Source of the DNA: Apoda limacodes
Lineage: Eukaryota; Arthropoda; Insecta; Lepidoptera; Limacodidae
Direction of reading: 5' to 3'
Assembly (NCBI GenBank): GCA_946406115.1
Contig: OX291545.1
Coordinates: 7,826,001 to 7,890,000, forward strand
DNA length: 64,000 bases
In this document: positions 30,371 through 42,980 of the stretch, in pieces
How the letters are laid out: each line of letters begins with the position of its first letter
How positions within the stretch are numbered: position 1 is the stretch's first letter
The notes under the pieces: generated by a model
Told to the model about the DNA's origin: nothing
Database searches by the model: none
Seen by the model: the letters and a program-made list of their open reading frames with translations, nothing else
Program-made: the position numbers and the translations under genes

Positions 30371-32498
30371 TCTTAAGATTAGCCTTTAAGATTTTTTTGT
30401 TTCTGATCCTTAGAATTAAAAAAAAAATACCCTTCATAAAATTAAATTTAACAAATTCTATATTCACATCGTCATATAAAATTTATTCAATAAGTATGGA
30501 GAGGACTTTTCTTACAATGGTACCTATATAAGCATCTTCAGTCCCTGATGTTTGTCATTTTAATATTCTGAAATTTTGTAGTAGCCTTTTCTCAAACCTT
30601 TTTCCTAATAAAAGATTTGAATTTACCAATTGATGGCTGTTATTACCTATAGGGAACTTTGTTGTAAATATGAATAGACTTTGTGGAGACGTGTATCATG
30701 CACCATTACTTTATTTTTATTTCTTTATTTATTTTGTGAACATAATTTTTTTTTACTTAAACTACTAATATTTTTTTCACATTATAATTAAAATATTTAT
30801 CTCTTTAAATTTGCTCCTCCTATCTAGTATAATATCCTAGATCCCAGTATTGTATTTATATCTGCAGCAATATCCAACAATAGGATACTGTATGTCACCA
30901 AGCTATAAAAATAATAAGTAGTAAAAAAAAAAGCTTTTAAAACTATATCTTTTATTTACTAACATCCTTTTAGTGTTGAGATAATATAATAGACTTGGTG
31001 CTGACATACAGATAGACTTTTTTTAATTTTCTGCCACGTGAACACAAAGTGCATGCAAAATTGCAGCATGATCCAGAATGAGAAAGTCTAATCATTTTGA
31101 TTACCTAATATTAAATTCAATTTAAGATTAGACTACACCGAACCGATAAGTTGCACACAAGACAAGTGTACAATGTGGCGTTAGGTAGGCAGGCAGTAAT
31201 CGCAGGGTGAAAATTAAATATGATGATTGATTTAAAAATACCCTGATTAATTAGCCACAATTTTATCTTGATTGAAATTATTTTGTAAATAAGTCCAAGC
31301 AATAGTTAAACATACCTACCTCGCCATATTTGAGGAAAATATTTTTAGGCTAGTAACATTTTTTGCGCGCGTATTTTTAAAAATCTTATTTCTAAATTTA
31401 TGTTTATGTTTATGAGCAACACAGGGGAGGCGTCATTGATTCTTATTCTCGTACAAAATAATCTGCCACTTTCACGGGGGACGGGAAAATAGGGATGTAA
31501 TTACTAAAGAGTCGAAGAAAATGACACTATTTGAAAACGTCACTTAGTTACAATGTATAAGGCAGTAGCGCTGTCGGCTTTTCAGATACGTGGGTATAAT
31601 ACTGTTTATTATATAACAGTTAGGGTTTGACCTGTCGATCAAAATTATCGATAAATTGTAATTTTTTTATAGTAGGAAAAAATAAGTAAGTAGTAGGTAT
31701 TAAAACTCCAGTGAATATAAAAGTAATTATGATCTTAATTATAACTACAAAGTAAGTATGACTTTAATTATTAGTTTTACAAATTTAATGTAAAAATTAT
31801 TACTACGATATTTCTTTATAAAGTAATAGCACGGTAACTAGTTTACTTCACGTAAAGATTTAGATCTAATCATAGGAAATTATTCAAACTGTAGAACACA
31901 TCTAAACCAACACTAACACAAAATTAGATATCTATTAAAAGGTCTTCTGCTTTTTGCTAAACAATCTTATTTAATCTTTAGGTACCCAAAATAATCTACA
32001 AAAAAAAACATAAAAAATATTCTTTCAAAAAATAAACGTATAATAAAATTTTGTTGCCATTATCCGTGCTGCGAAACTTATCCTGCAATCAACAAAAATA
32101 TAACCATTTCTACAATCAATGCCAAAAAAATCATTCAAGACACAATGAAAAACTGAATGTAAACTAAATAGTGTGTTAACATCATTATTCTTATATATAA
32201 GAGTGTAAGCACTGTTATTGTTTTTGCATTGGTGAGAAAAGTAATAACTAATAAAGATATAAACAAATTCATAGCATGGAAGCACATGTAATTAAAATAA
32301 TTTGGAACCATCTTTTTTCTGCGTCTTACTGATAACTTTCACAGCTTTTTAATCATGGCAGCCGCGTAACTGCATTGGATCATCGCTTCCGGCTTTTCAT
32401 ACAAATTAAATCGCACCATGAACTATTTTAAGCTAACAGTTCATGAAAGCTATACTAATTACCTTTTGTAAAGTACCTTTGTTGTTTTATTGTAAGTT

Positions 32499-32538
<40 letters not shown>

Positions 32539-33180
32539 TAAATTTATATATTTTGAGTTGCGTATTAGTAAAAACAACAACAAATTTAAGGTATAACTGA
32601 TAAACTGAAACAATTTATTGCCATTGATTTTATTTAATGCTTTTGACATGACTATACTTCAGAAAGCGCCGGTTTTGTTCAATATCCACGATGCACATTC
32701 CTCGCCCACCTGCCAGCAGCCGACGCAAACTCGTGATCGTATCAGCGAGCTGATTATTATATAAGCTAAATGATGACTTCGCATTTTCACCTTTAAGACT
32801 AATAGTTTGGGATTTATTAAGGCAAGACGATGTAGACAATTTTGTTAGGGTTCACATTTCTGTCCAACTACCAGTATGTTTCTGTTCTGGCTAAATTTGC
32901 TGAAAAAGGTACTAAAAACCTCCCTTACAGTCGCGTAACTAGATTTATTTTAGTCTAGTGAAAATGGTGGCCATCTGCCCATTTGGGCTAGTACTTTTAC
33001 TAAGGGGAACACCTGAGTTTGGCTACTTCCCCTTATATGGGGGCTGTGTTGCTCTATGATGTATATATGACTCTCCACCATACATACAACCTAATTTAAT
33101 GGTTGTTTTTATCAGAAAAAGTTCAATAGGTACACATTGAATACGCTTTTTGCTCATGATGTGAGTGAGTGATGTTTGTC
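30371..33180. other. intergenic, no gene seen
   Basis: AT-rich and noncoding, with a (AT)n microsatellite at 32503-32534. Confidence 0.4.
32503..32534. repeat. (AT)n microsatellite
   Basis: An uninterrupted run of about 16 AT dinucleotides. Confidence 0.9.
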
Positions 33181-33184
33181 ACAA

Positions 33185-33900
33185 TCGTCGCCGATTCTCA
33201 CAGCCTGTAGTTGAACCGAGTCAAAAGGGCCAAGCTGGTAACCAGATGCACCCGCCCAGAGGTGGCATTGCTACTCCATATGGGGCCGAACTTACGACTT
33301 GTAAAGCAGCAACCTTTGTCCCGAGGTAAGTACTGCTTTGCTCTGTTGTCTTGCAAATGATTTTGGAACTGAACATAGCTGGAGATGTCAACACCAAGGA
33401 TCCCAATGGAGATGGTAAGGAAAATGTTCTGGAATTGTAGGACCTCAGTCAATGGGGTTTTATTAGCGGTGAACCCGCAGACTTGTGTCTTCGTAGAGTT
33501 GAATCGGACCCAGTTTTCCCGTCCCCGGTCAGAGACCTTGGACAGAGTGGTCTCGATTTGAGACACAAGTTCTCCGCGGTTTTCCTCCACAACGGAACGA
33601 GGGATGCTGGCACGACCCGTATACTAAGCGTCTCCAGTACTGTCATCTGCACAGCAAAGTATGTTGTTGATAGACAACATGTCATTGATATGCAGTAGAA
33701 ACAGCGTAGAAGACAGCACAGAGCCTTGTTGGACACCAGCATTAATGTCCATGCTATTAGAGCTACTACCGTCAACTACGGCTCGTATGCGTCTACCGGA
33801 CAAAAAGCTAGCCACCCATTTACACAAACCCCGAGGGTTTCCGTATGATGGTAACTTCGATAGCTCGAGGGAAAGCTCAGAAGTCGCCAACCTATTTTGC
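33185..33900 (-). mobile_element. jockey-type LINE: reverse transcriptase and 3' end, frameshifted
   Basis: Minus-strand frames show RT motif pieces: WVASFLSGRRIRAVVDG, VQQGSVLSSTLFLLHINDML and CADDST (from a YADD-like catalytic motif), followed in another frame by RGRENWVRFNSTKTQVCGFT and the 3' segment APYGVAMPPLGG. At least one frameshift and altered RT residues show that it is dead. Confidence 0.75.
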
Positions 33901-33929
33901 CGATGAATTGGAATTTACCTCTGTCCGGC

Positions 33930-34540
33930 GATTTCTTACTGAACCTCGAGGCAATTTAATCTGCGTTTAAATATTCGACCTTATTATTTCGAGCCGTGAT
34001 CTAAGCCTCATACGTAGATTGCTTGAGAATTATAGCTTCTCTGCAGGACCGATTAAACCACGGTCTTTTTAGATTTCTTTTTTTTCTTTTTTTTGACTGA
34101 GCCACTGACGATGGTGGGTGTTAAAGTTTCCCAAAATAAGTAGTTCTGCTGTGGGACTCCTTCGCAGCCTAGTTGGTAGTGTGGCCATCTGCTGTGCAAG
34201 GTGATGATGGTGTGATGATCATCTGGTGTGAGGCTGTGAAAGGGTGTGGGTTCGATTCCCGCACTGGACAAACAATTTATGTTATAAATATTTGTGTTTG
34301 TCTTGAGTCTGTGTGTATTTATGGATAATAAGTATGTATTTAAAAAAAAAAAATTTTTGTATCCGTTGTCTGGTTTTCTTAATACAAGCTTCGCTTGACC
34401 AGACCAGATGACGCTCTGTGATATGTCCAAAATTATTTTTCTTATAATTTTTATTATTGCTCTCTTTGTCAGTCGTCAAACTCAGGTGCGTGATATGTCG
34501 AGCTACGTCCAGTCACGGCTTTGGCACCTGTAAACGCTGG
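33930..34540 (-). mobile_element. jockey-type LINE endonuclease remnant split by a SINE
   Basis: TGAGCCACTGACGATGGTGG...TTCTGCTGTGG (to about 34152) and the continuation from about 34440 (TTTGTCAGTCGTCAAACTCA, GTGATATGTCGAGCTACGTC) match, in order, the intact segment at 43070-43205. The interruption is the SINE at 34141-34440. Confidence 0.6.
34153..34436 (+). mobile_element. tRNA-derived SINE (family A) inside a LINE
   Basis: CGCAGCCTAGTTGGTAGTGT (A box) and GGGTGTGGGTTCGATTCCCG (B box) head the element; an A-rich run and a tail CAAGCTTCGCTTGACC...CAGATGACGCTCTGTG follow. A short internal duplication (GTGATGATGGTGTGATGATC) lies between the boxes. Confidence 0.7.
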
Positions 34541-34599
34541 GAACCACGATGGGACCATAGAAACAATAAACTTGCCTAATCTAGATAAGATCCCGGACA

Positions 34600-36730
34600 A
34601 TATTGTCACAACCGATGATGTTAATCTAGCGGTCGAAGCGCTCACTAGCCACTTCCAAACCGCCGCGTCGTACCGGATTTCTTTAAGCAAATAACAGCTG
34701 AGAATAATCTCCGTTGGAATGAACATGAGGTCACTATTGAGGACTAAGAACTCGGTTACTTAAAGGTGCGACAATTATCCGTCTGTGGAAAGGGCCACGC
34801 TCTGATCTGATAGAGAGCTATAAAATCAAAAATAGCCGAGATTAGAAAGAAAACTGGGACAAACCCTCCACTAACCCGGTTTTTTTTCCAAAAGCGCATG
34901 GCTGACTATAAACGCCTGGCAACTAGAATACTCCGCGGCTGTTCTTTCCGGATATTTGTCAGGCGTATAACACCATTAGGGAAGTTGGCATAAAATACTG
35001 GCTAACGCAGGCGTTGACAGGATACGGCGAGAATGCCCACTACCTCCATCGTTTTAAACGCTGCGGTGACCCCAAGTGCATCTCCAGACGTCGCACATAC
35101 AGTCAAGCACTCCCTAAACGAATGCTCTATGTTCGAAGTCAAAAGGTTGACGCTCGAACTAGAACTTGATGCAAAAATTTAAATTTCAAGCTGGAACTCC
35201 CTTTTGGCAGGAACCTCTAAAAGACCAAAATTCGCAAACAAACAAAGTCAAAGTCATTGTTTAAATTAGGTTTTTACAAACACTTTTAAATCGTCAAAGC
35301 GACCACCAGACTCCGCCGCGAGGTGTTGAGGCCTGGTTGAGTAAGGTGTAGGAAAATTGCTTGTTTTGCCCTCTTTCTGTTATATATATTGATTTTAGTC
35401 TTGTTTACTGTTGCCGTTGTTTTATTGTCTCGTGCCATTTTTAGAATTGTGTGTAATTTTTATTTACACATTTTTTTCTACAGTTGCTGTTTCCTATCGT
35501 TACAGGCTTTGTAGTTTCGTCCCAATTTTGTCTTGTCATCGATTTCACTTTTACAAATTATGTTACACTTTATCAATTAATGGCTGTTACGTCCTTTGTT
35601 GTTAAATAATAATTAATTTAAATTTGTTCATTTAAACATAGTTTGATTTTATATGCCATCCAATTGCTTACTTAAGAAGTAAATAATAACATCTTTGAGC
35701 ACCTTCTTCTTTCACGACTAAAAGACTACGTCTTGTCTATAGGTATTCTTAATGACGAAAAGTTTGGTTTTCGAGCCAAAGATTCGTGCGTGAATCAAGT
35801 GCACCGCATAACGGAGCACATCAGGTCTCTATACGTCCCCTAAGATGTAGCTAGCATACTCATAAAGCCTGGCATAACGGCTTGATATACAAGCTGTTCA
35901 ACCTCGGAGTACCGGACCATCTTCTGCGATTTCCTAAGGGATCGTATTTGTCGCTACCGCGTAGAAGGAAGTAATTCGTCTTCCCACCTTATTACTGCAG
36001 GTGTCCCACAGGGGTCCATGCTTTGCCCTCTGCTTTACTCATTCTTTACCAATGATTTACCTCATCCGTTCAATGTCAATGTGGCGCTCTTCGCGGACGA
36101 TACGGCGCTCTGTTGTTCAAACTGAAAAGTCTACCAATTAAGCCTGGACCTCCAGTCCGCAGCTAACACCTTAGGAGATTGGTTCTGAAAGTGTAGAATC
36201 GAGATCAACAACTAGAAAAGTGCAGAAATTCACTTTGTCCGACGTAGATCGCGCAAGCCCACGAGGCAACCCACAATAATCCACGTTTTGACAATATCTA
36301 TTTTTCAAATATCTAGGAGTCCGATTGGACTCCCGCCTTGCCCGAGCGGCCTTTGTGCTCTGTCGCCTTAAGTCGATGCCAAACAAGAAAAGTAAAATGT
36401 CTCTTAGAAATACGATGATGCTTTACAAAACTTGTACAGGGCCTTTAATTTCATACATACGCATTGCTCTACTTGCAAAATCTCAATCTCTATACTGACT
36501 TCCACCCTAACCCCCTTTTTAGCCAGGGTTGCGATTATGGCCTCTTTAGATACCCTAGGTACGCAATTATCGATCTGACGACGATATCACAATGACGCTC
36601 GCGGCTCAAACGCTTTCCGCAAACACAGCTAATACAAAGACAAACCACTCAATCGCTATACACCAGGTATACGAGGTACACTAATATACCAATACAATTG
36701 GGCGCTTAGACTTGTTAGTTTTTAATAATT
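34600..36730 (+). mobile_element. jockey-type LINE, degraded reverse transcriptase
   Basis: Plus-strand frames give NIVTTDDVNLAVEALTSHFQ, then after several breaks ILNDEKFGFRAKDSCVNQVH and GVPQGSMLCPLLYSFFTNDL, NVALFADDTALCCSN: RT motifs with the FADD catalytic box. It is interrupted around 35190-35690 by other repeat sequence. Confidence 0.7.
35228..35350. repeat. CR1/L2-like LINE 3' tail with hexamer end
   Basis: AAAGTCAAAGTCATTG precedes TTTTTACAAACACTTTTAAA and TCGTCAAAGCG. The reverse complement would be the 3' end ending in (TTTGAC)n. Confidence 0.45.
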
Positions 36731-37079
36731 ATAAAAGTCGATGGCTTAATCGATGACCCAAGCCGAGTTCCGTGTCCAGGACACCCTAGTGCAAACCATC
36801 CCAACTTTTTGCAGCAGAGTGCAAGCAGCACCACCAAAGAAATTAGCCCACGTGTAGTTGTCAAGGCCGTCTACAGCCAAATACAGCAGTCAGTAGTTGG
36901 AAAAAAAATGTCACTGTGTCGGAAATAACTTTTTCTTCTTCAGCTTTAAGTAGTTACTTAAGTACAGCAACATAACCACATGTATCACCATTGCAGCTGT
37001 GGCATACCTACAACAAAATATTTCAGTCCTGCTTTACGACACCCTCACATTTTGGCGCAATTGATCTAGCATTCAAAGA

Positions 37080-38500
37080 CAATCGTTTTAATGAGCGATT
37101 CAAGCGCGGGTTCTGAAGCGGTGGTTAGAGATCACGATTCTGTTCCACAAGTCAATACCGGCAACACACATTGATTGTAAACTTTCGTCTTTATAGGCAC
37201 GGAGGTATTTTGGACGCTGCCCAATTCTTCGCTTAACCTCTTTCTCAAACTTGAACCAACTTAAATTTAATACTTGCCTTAAGTATGTGTATTCGTCAAC
37301 AACTTCGGCAGTAGCGGTCCCAACAACCGGTATAGGCGTGGCATAGACATTGAACATTTCCTTCTTTTTTATCCACATTCATTTTAAGGCCAACCTGTTA
37401 AGGAACTCTGCTGAGATCTCCGAGCATCGTGCCTAGGTCTTTTAGCGATTCTGCCATGCAGGCGAGCGATGCACCTGCCATTTATGTTGACGCCATATTT
37501 TTGCCACTGCAGAACCTTAAACACATCTTACAACGCAGTGGTTAATAGTTTCGAAGAAATAACCATTCCCTGTTTAACAAATTTTTGCAGATGGATCGGT
37601 TTTGTGCTCTTGTCTCGTAGTCGGAAAGACATTGTGGCTCTGTTATACAAACACTTCAATCTACCTATAATTATGATGGTGGCACCGCCGGAGAGTCTGT
37701 AACACCGTCCAGATCTTAATAGAACCGAATGCTTTTTCATAGTCCACAAATATATTTCTCTTTTACTCTTTATGATGTGGCGGAGTGTATGTGCGTGGTT
37801 CATAAATCATAGTACTAAAGCTTTGATCGGGAGCCTGGAATTCATTAAAACTGCAATGCGTTCGAAAATTCATAATGACCCTGGAAAGCAGCTTATAGAC
37901 ATGCCTCAGAAGCGAAATGGATCTAAAGGTCTATAGTAAGGTAAAGGCCCTTTTTTGAAGAAAAGTATAACCACAGTTCGGGTCCAAGCTTCCAGCGTGG
38001 TGCCTTCGAGCATAATAGAATTAAAGAGCCTCTGAAGGACTCTGAGTATTTGTGTTATACCCGCTTTCAGGAGTTCTCGTTTATGGTTCAAACCATCGGG
38101 GCTGATCCAATTCCTTTTCCTGTGAAGTTGTTTTTTGAAGAAAGAATTAATAAAAGTAAATACATTTGCACTAATGACTCGGGTGACAAAGACAGTTGTG
38201 ACGTTGTTTTCTAGCAGCTGTTTGACCGACGGTCCACTTTTGTAATCAAAACTATTTATTAGACTCCGACCTCCGCCTCTTCTGAAGATCGCATTACAGG
38301 GTATATTTATTGACATAAAATTAAGGTCAGTTCCCGTATAAAGTTTACAGGATTTCTTTACTATTAAGTTTATTAGTTTTTCATACCATGTATTTGAGTC
38401 CGTTTTAATGCCACAGATAACTTCAAATGTAAAAACGTAGTACGATTCCCGGACTCTGTATTCATCCTGGTTAATATGGTACACTTTGTTCTTTAAAATT
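37080..38500 (-). mobile_element. RTE-type LINE, reverse transcriptase remnant
   Basis: On the minus strand pieces such as GINHKRE-like NWISPDGLNHKRELLKAGIT, VILFFKKG, DYEKAF..., and near the end KKKEMFNVYATPIPVVGTAT with VVDEYTYLRQVLNLSWFKFE match the order of RTE reverse transcriptase and its C-terminal part. Many frameshifts and stops are present. Confidence 0.7.
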
Positions 38501-38699
38501 TACGGGCATATTTTTAGAAAATGGCCTTTTTCCTTACATAAAAAGCATTTCACGTTTTAAGTTAGTCAGCGAAATCCACCATCGCAACGCGTTTCGGCCA
38601 GTTTAATTATGTGAAAGGTAGTTTCTATACAGCTGTAATCATTATTACTGGTTGTAATTATACGATACTCCTTACTTTCGAATAATGGTAAGCAAAAAG

Positions 38700-38945
38700 T
38701 ATAATAAGGTTACTATTTCGTCACATTTTCATCCCAATTCCGTCCCTCTCACTTATCGCTTTCTACCTCCTTCTCATATCTTTCCTCCTTAACTTCCCAT
38801 TTCCAACCCATTTCCACCACACATCCGTCCCTCTCCTGTCCATCTTCCCTTCTACTTCCCAACTTACTGGGAAGTACTTCTCTTATTCTTCCTTTCCTGT
38901 TTCTTCTATTTCTGTCACACTACCGTCCTACTTTTGTCCTATTTC
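38700..38945 (+). repeat. polypyrimidine-rich tract
   Basis: About 240 bp almost wholly of C and T, with recurring TTCCC, CCGTCCCTCTC and TTCTTCC. It has no coding frame. Confidence 0.7.
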
Positions 38946-39269
38946 TGTATAACTTTTAATATCATTTCCAACAAAAATAGTGGCATATTTGTTCATATTC
39001 AAAGTTAAGCAACCGGGGTCAGTGATTGTATGGGTGACCGAATAGTGGCACAGTTTTTGTTTTTGTTTGTGTTCGTAAATAATGTAAATGGTGGTACGCC
39101 CTAGGCCCAGTCTTACTCGCACTACAACGATTTTAATAACATGCATGTAAAATTTTTGAACAAAAACAGAAAACAAATTTTTGGACAAAACGAGAGCGCG
39201 TGCAGGAACGGATTTTCTAGAATTCATCCTTTAAGATGGTTAAATAGGGGTTGGGTGTTCGCTGGTACG

Positions 39270-40170
39270 GAAGTCGTCATTTTTGAAGCTTATTATTGAA
39301 TAAAATTTGGTTTTTAATTGACCTTTACGTTAAAAATTAAGATTGCTGTATTTCACGGTTTTTAGAAAATTAAACCCGAGACGGCAAAATAGGGGATGAA
39401 AATTTGTATGAGAATTTCGATATTATGGTAAGTGAAATCGTTGACGGTCAAAAGCTGTCTTAAATTTTAAAATCCACGCAGACAAAGTCGCAGACAGCAG
39501 GTAGTATCATATATAATCATATCAACGTACAGTCCAAAATACTGGGTCTAGAGATTTGAAATTTTGCACATAGATTCTTGTTATTACATAAAGAAAGGAT
39601 TTTGCGAAATTCACCTTTCTATGGAAGTCCGTCATTTTTATTACATACATAAAAAATGGTATTATATTTAGGCATTTAGTTTGAAAACTAACGTGTTTCA
39701 TAGTTTTTCGAAAATCATCCTAGAGGGCAACGTAGGGACTAAAAATTTGTATAGAATTCCGATATTTTTGTGTTTAGAGAGACCTGACATATTGCACAGA
39801 GATTTCTATTATAACGTAGGCGAGCACTAAGAAAGGGTTTTCCAAAATTAATTCCGTAAAGGGGTAATTTTTTTTAAAATAATTGCATAAAAATTGTTTT
39901 TTTGAAATAAATGCATAAAAATTAGTATTTGACCTTTAGGTTAAAAATTAAGGTGTTTAACCGTTTTTGGAAGATCGTCCTCTGAAGGGCAAAAAGGAGG
40001 ATATAAATTATTTATGCCAATTCCGATATTGTTTCTGTTATAACGTAGGTTCCATTATGAAATGATTTTGCAAAATTCATACCCAATTTAAAAATTTGGA
40101 ATCCAATTTAAGAATTGGAATTTTGTATGGAAATCCGTCATTTTTGAAGTAAAATCCATAATAATTGGCA
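39270..40170. repeat. diverged tandem array, about 235-355 bp units
   Basis: Three to four units share in order CCGTCATTTTTGAAG, GACCTTTACGTTAAAAATTA, a CGTTTTTxGAAxATC stretch, GAGGGCAAxxTAGGG, AAAATTTGTATxxGAATTCC and GATATT. The units start near 39273, 39628, 39863 and 40136. Confidence 0.6.
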
Positions 40171-40209
40171 GGGGTGGCCTTAGGGGGTGGCGAGCAGGGG
40201 CCACGTGCA

Positions 40210-40280
40210 ACAACCCATTTATTCAAATTAGGATTTTACAAACGCTTTTTGAATCATCAAAGTTATGAAAAACTATTTTT
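40210..40280. repeat. CR1/L2-like LINE 3' tail fragment
   Basis: TTTATTCAAATTAGGATTTT and ACAAACGCTTTTTGAATCAT match the other tails in the window. Confidence 0.45.
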
Positions 40281-40432
40281 TGCTGAAACTATAGATATTT
40301 TTATGTACATATAAAAGTTTAAATTTTCATATATGTACTGTACTAAACCTATCCCTCATAGATATCCTAGATCCTAATTTATAAATAGCACGAATTGCCC
40401 GTTTTTGTAACAAAAATATTGTATTTACATCA

Positions 40433-40954
40433 GCAGCACTACATTACAATAAGATACCAAATGGCATTAAACTATGGAAATAGCTAAAATATACTATTTT
40501 TGCAATGTCGGCATCGGTCGATTGTCTTATTTTCTTGATCGCATACATAGCAGAGCTAAGTTTTTTGGCTAGGTTATGAATATGTGGACCCCATTGGAGT
40601 CCAGCGTTATGCCAAGAAAGACTGTTAAATTAAAATGTTCTAATTTCTCCCCATTAATATTAATGGATGGTTTCTTGGCCCATAATGATAAAGAGAAAGT
40701 ACCACCTATACTATGCCGTGTTGCAGTAAGACCATGCCGGAAATCTCCATAACACAGCGAAAGGTCCAGCGGGCATTGCTTTCTCTAGACGTTCATAACT
40801 CGAGTCGAGTGGGCCAGACGGTATACCAGAAGTGGTGCTTAATCAGTGTACTCCTGAGTTATGTCCTATACTCACGCGCCTCTTCGCGCTTTCTTACCAC
40901 ACTAGGCAATTTCCGTCTTCATGGAATGTGCACCCGGTGCCCAAAAAGGGCGAT
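40433..40954 (+). repeat. left arm of a 0.5-kb inverted duplication of LINE sequence
   Basis: It matches 42179-42683 in reverse complement with few differences, including TTAATATTAATGGATGGTTT and GTGGGCCAGACGGTATACCA (right arm has CTGTCTGGCCC). Both arms carry the same two LINE segments joined in the same way. Confidence 0.8.
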
Positions 40955-41640
40955 AGATCAGATCAATCGAATTACAAGCCTATCGCTATTACCTCTCTCC
41001 TCACCAAGGTAATGGAGCGTGTGATCAACACACAGCTTCTAAGATACCTAGAAGAACACGACCTGTTCAGTGACCGTCAATATGGCTTTCGCCACGGTCG
41101 CTCGACTGGTAGCCGCTAAGTGGATGGAGTGAATGGGGTTTTCTTAGCGGTGACATCTCCAGCAATGTTCAGTTCCGAGATCATTTGCAAGACAAAGTGA
41201 AGTTTGCAGTACTTCACGTCGGGGCAGAGGTTGCTGCTACACAAGTCGTAAGTCTGGCCCCATATGGAGTACTGCTGCCATCTCTGGGCGGGTGCACCAG
41301 GATACCAGCTTGGCCCTTTCGACTCGGTTCAACGACGGGCTGTGAGAATTGTCGACGATCCCAAACTCACTTGCCGTATCGAACCCTAAGTCTAAGGAGA
41401 GACTTTGCCTACCTGTGTGAGTTCCACCGCTTGTAAAATGGGATGTATTCTGGGAAATTGTTCGAAATGATGCCCACGACTACTTTCTACCGTCGCACCG
41501 CTCGCCATGGGCAGGGAATTCATCCTCACACCTTAGAACCTAAGTGGTCACGTACAGTGCGGTTTCAGAACGGTTAGGATGTGGAATGAGCTACCTGCCA
41601 TTGTTTTTTCTAAGGGCTACAGTATTGGGTTCTTCGATAA
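40713..41640 (+). mobile_element. jockey-type LINE fragments, RT N-terminal part and 3' end
   Basis: Frames show PELCPILTRLFALSYHTRQF, PSSWNVHPVPKKGD, SNYKPIAITSLLTKVMERVI and LFSDRQYGFRHGRST, the start of the RT domain. A jump at about 41118 leads to the 3' part (APYGVLLPSLGGCTRIPAWP). The catalytic middle is deleted. Confidence 0.75.
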
Positions 41641-41645
41641 AGAAG

Positions 41646-42110
41646 TTAGATACATATCAGATATTTGAAGGGTCGCCAACGCGCGAGTGATACTCCTGGT
41701 GTTGCAAGCGTCCATAGGCTACCGTGACCGCTTACCATCAGGCGAATTTTAAGCTTGTTTGCCACCTTAGTTGTATAAAAAAACATGTCTGTTTTCTCAA
41801 CACATTTGGTTTTCTTCTCATTAAGTAACAAATTATTAGCGTTAAACCAATTCACAATTTTAGAAATGGCGTTATTTAATTCATCATAACATGTCTGTCG
41901 TCTCTTAACTTTAAAAAGTAAAGAGGTGTCATCAGCAAATAAGACAATGTCATGGTTTTTTACATGATATGGGAGACCATTAATGTAAATAAAAAATAGG
42001 AAAGGACCTGAAATTGAGCCCTGAGGGACTTCTATAGTGACTGCTGATCCCGGAGATCTTTCACCGTTGACATCCATTTTCTGTACTCTGCTACTTATGT
42101 AGGAGGTCAA
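41646..42110 (-). mobile_element. LINE reverse transcriptase fragment with FADD motif
   Basis: A 154-codon open frame has MTSYISSRVQKMDVNGERSP, VPQGSISGPFLFFIYINGLP and DIVLFADDTSLLFKVKRRQT, then NNLLLNEKKTKCV: RT palm motifs of a jockey/CR1-like LINE. The 3' end of the frame is LINE-derived sequence of another family. Confidence 0.75.
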
Positions 42111-42178
42111 AAGGTCGAGAGCTTTGCCTTTAATACCATAGTGATGTAGCTAGTATAAACCAGCCGAAACGTCGGGAA

Positions 42179-42683
42179 ATCGCCCTTTTTGGGCACCGGG
42201 TGCACATTCGCAGTCTTCCATGAAGACGGAAATTGCCTAGTGTGGTAAGAAAGCGCGAAGAGGTGCGTGAGTACAGGACATAACTCAGGAGCAGACTGCT
42301 TAAGCACCACTTCTGGTATACTGTCTGGCCCACTCGACTCGAGTTATGAACGTCTAGAGAAAGAAACGGCCGGCATGGTCTTACCGCACCACGGCATAGT
42401 ACTACATAGGTAGTACTTTCTCTTTATCATTATGGGCCAAGAAACCATCCATTAATATTAATGGCGAGAAATTAGAACATTTTAATTTAACAGTCTTTCT
42501 TGGCATAACGCTGGACTCCAATGGGGTCCTCATATTCATAACCTAGCCAAAAAACTTAGCTCTGCTATGTATGCGATCAAGAAAATAAGACAATCGACCG
42601 ATGCCGACATTGCAAAAATAGTATATTTTAGCTATTTCTATAGTTTAATGCCATTTGGTATCTTATTGTAATGTAGTGCTTCT
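42179..42683 (-). repeat. right arm of the 0.5-kb inverted duplication
   Basis: This is the reverse complement of 40433-40954. The part at 42190-42400 codes PELCPVLTHLFALSYHTRQF and PVPKKGD on the minus strand; the part at 42430-42680 codes VFLGITLDSNGVL on the plus strand, so the arm itself joins two oppositely oriented pieces. Confidence 0.8.
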
Positions 42684-42699
42684 TAGCTTAGCTTAGTTA

Positions 42700-42980
42700 C
42701 TTTCTTACTGAACCTCGAGGCAGCGTTTAATTTGCGTTTTACCTCAGAAATATTCGGACCCTTATTATAACGAGTCGTGGTCCAAGCCTCATATACAGTT
42801 TGCTTAAGAATTTTAGCTCCTCTTCAAGATCTGACCTTAAACCACAGCCGTTTTTGACGCCGGTAGCTACTCGCCAGCGAGGATTGTCTCAGTGACAGCG
42901 GGTACGTCAGTCCCGCAAGGCTTAATGCTGTCTCTTACGTTGTTTCTACTGCATATCAATGACAAGTTGGATATCAACAA
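42700..42980. mobile_element. scrambled jockey LINE pieces
   Basis: 42700-42850 resembles 33935-34075 in the same orientation (TTTCTTACTGAACCTCGAGG). 42860-42980 reads on the plus strand as QGLMLSLTLFLLHINDKLDI, the same RT region found on the minus strand at 33700-33800. Confidence 0.55.
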
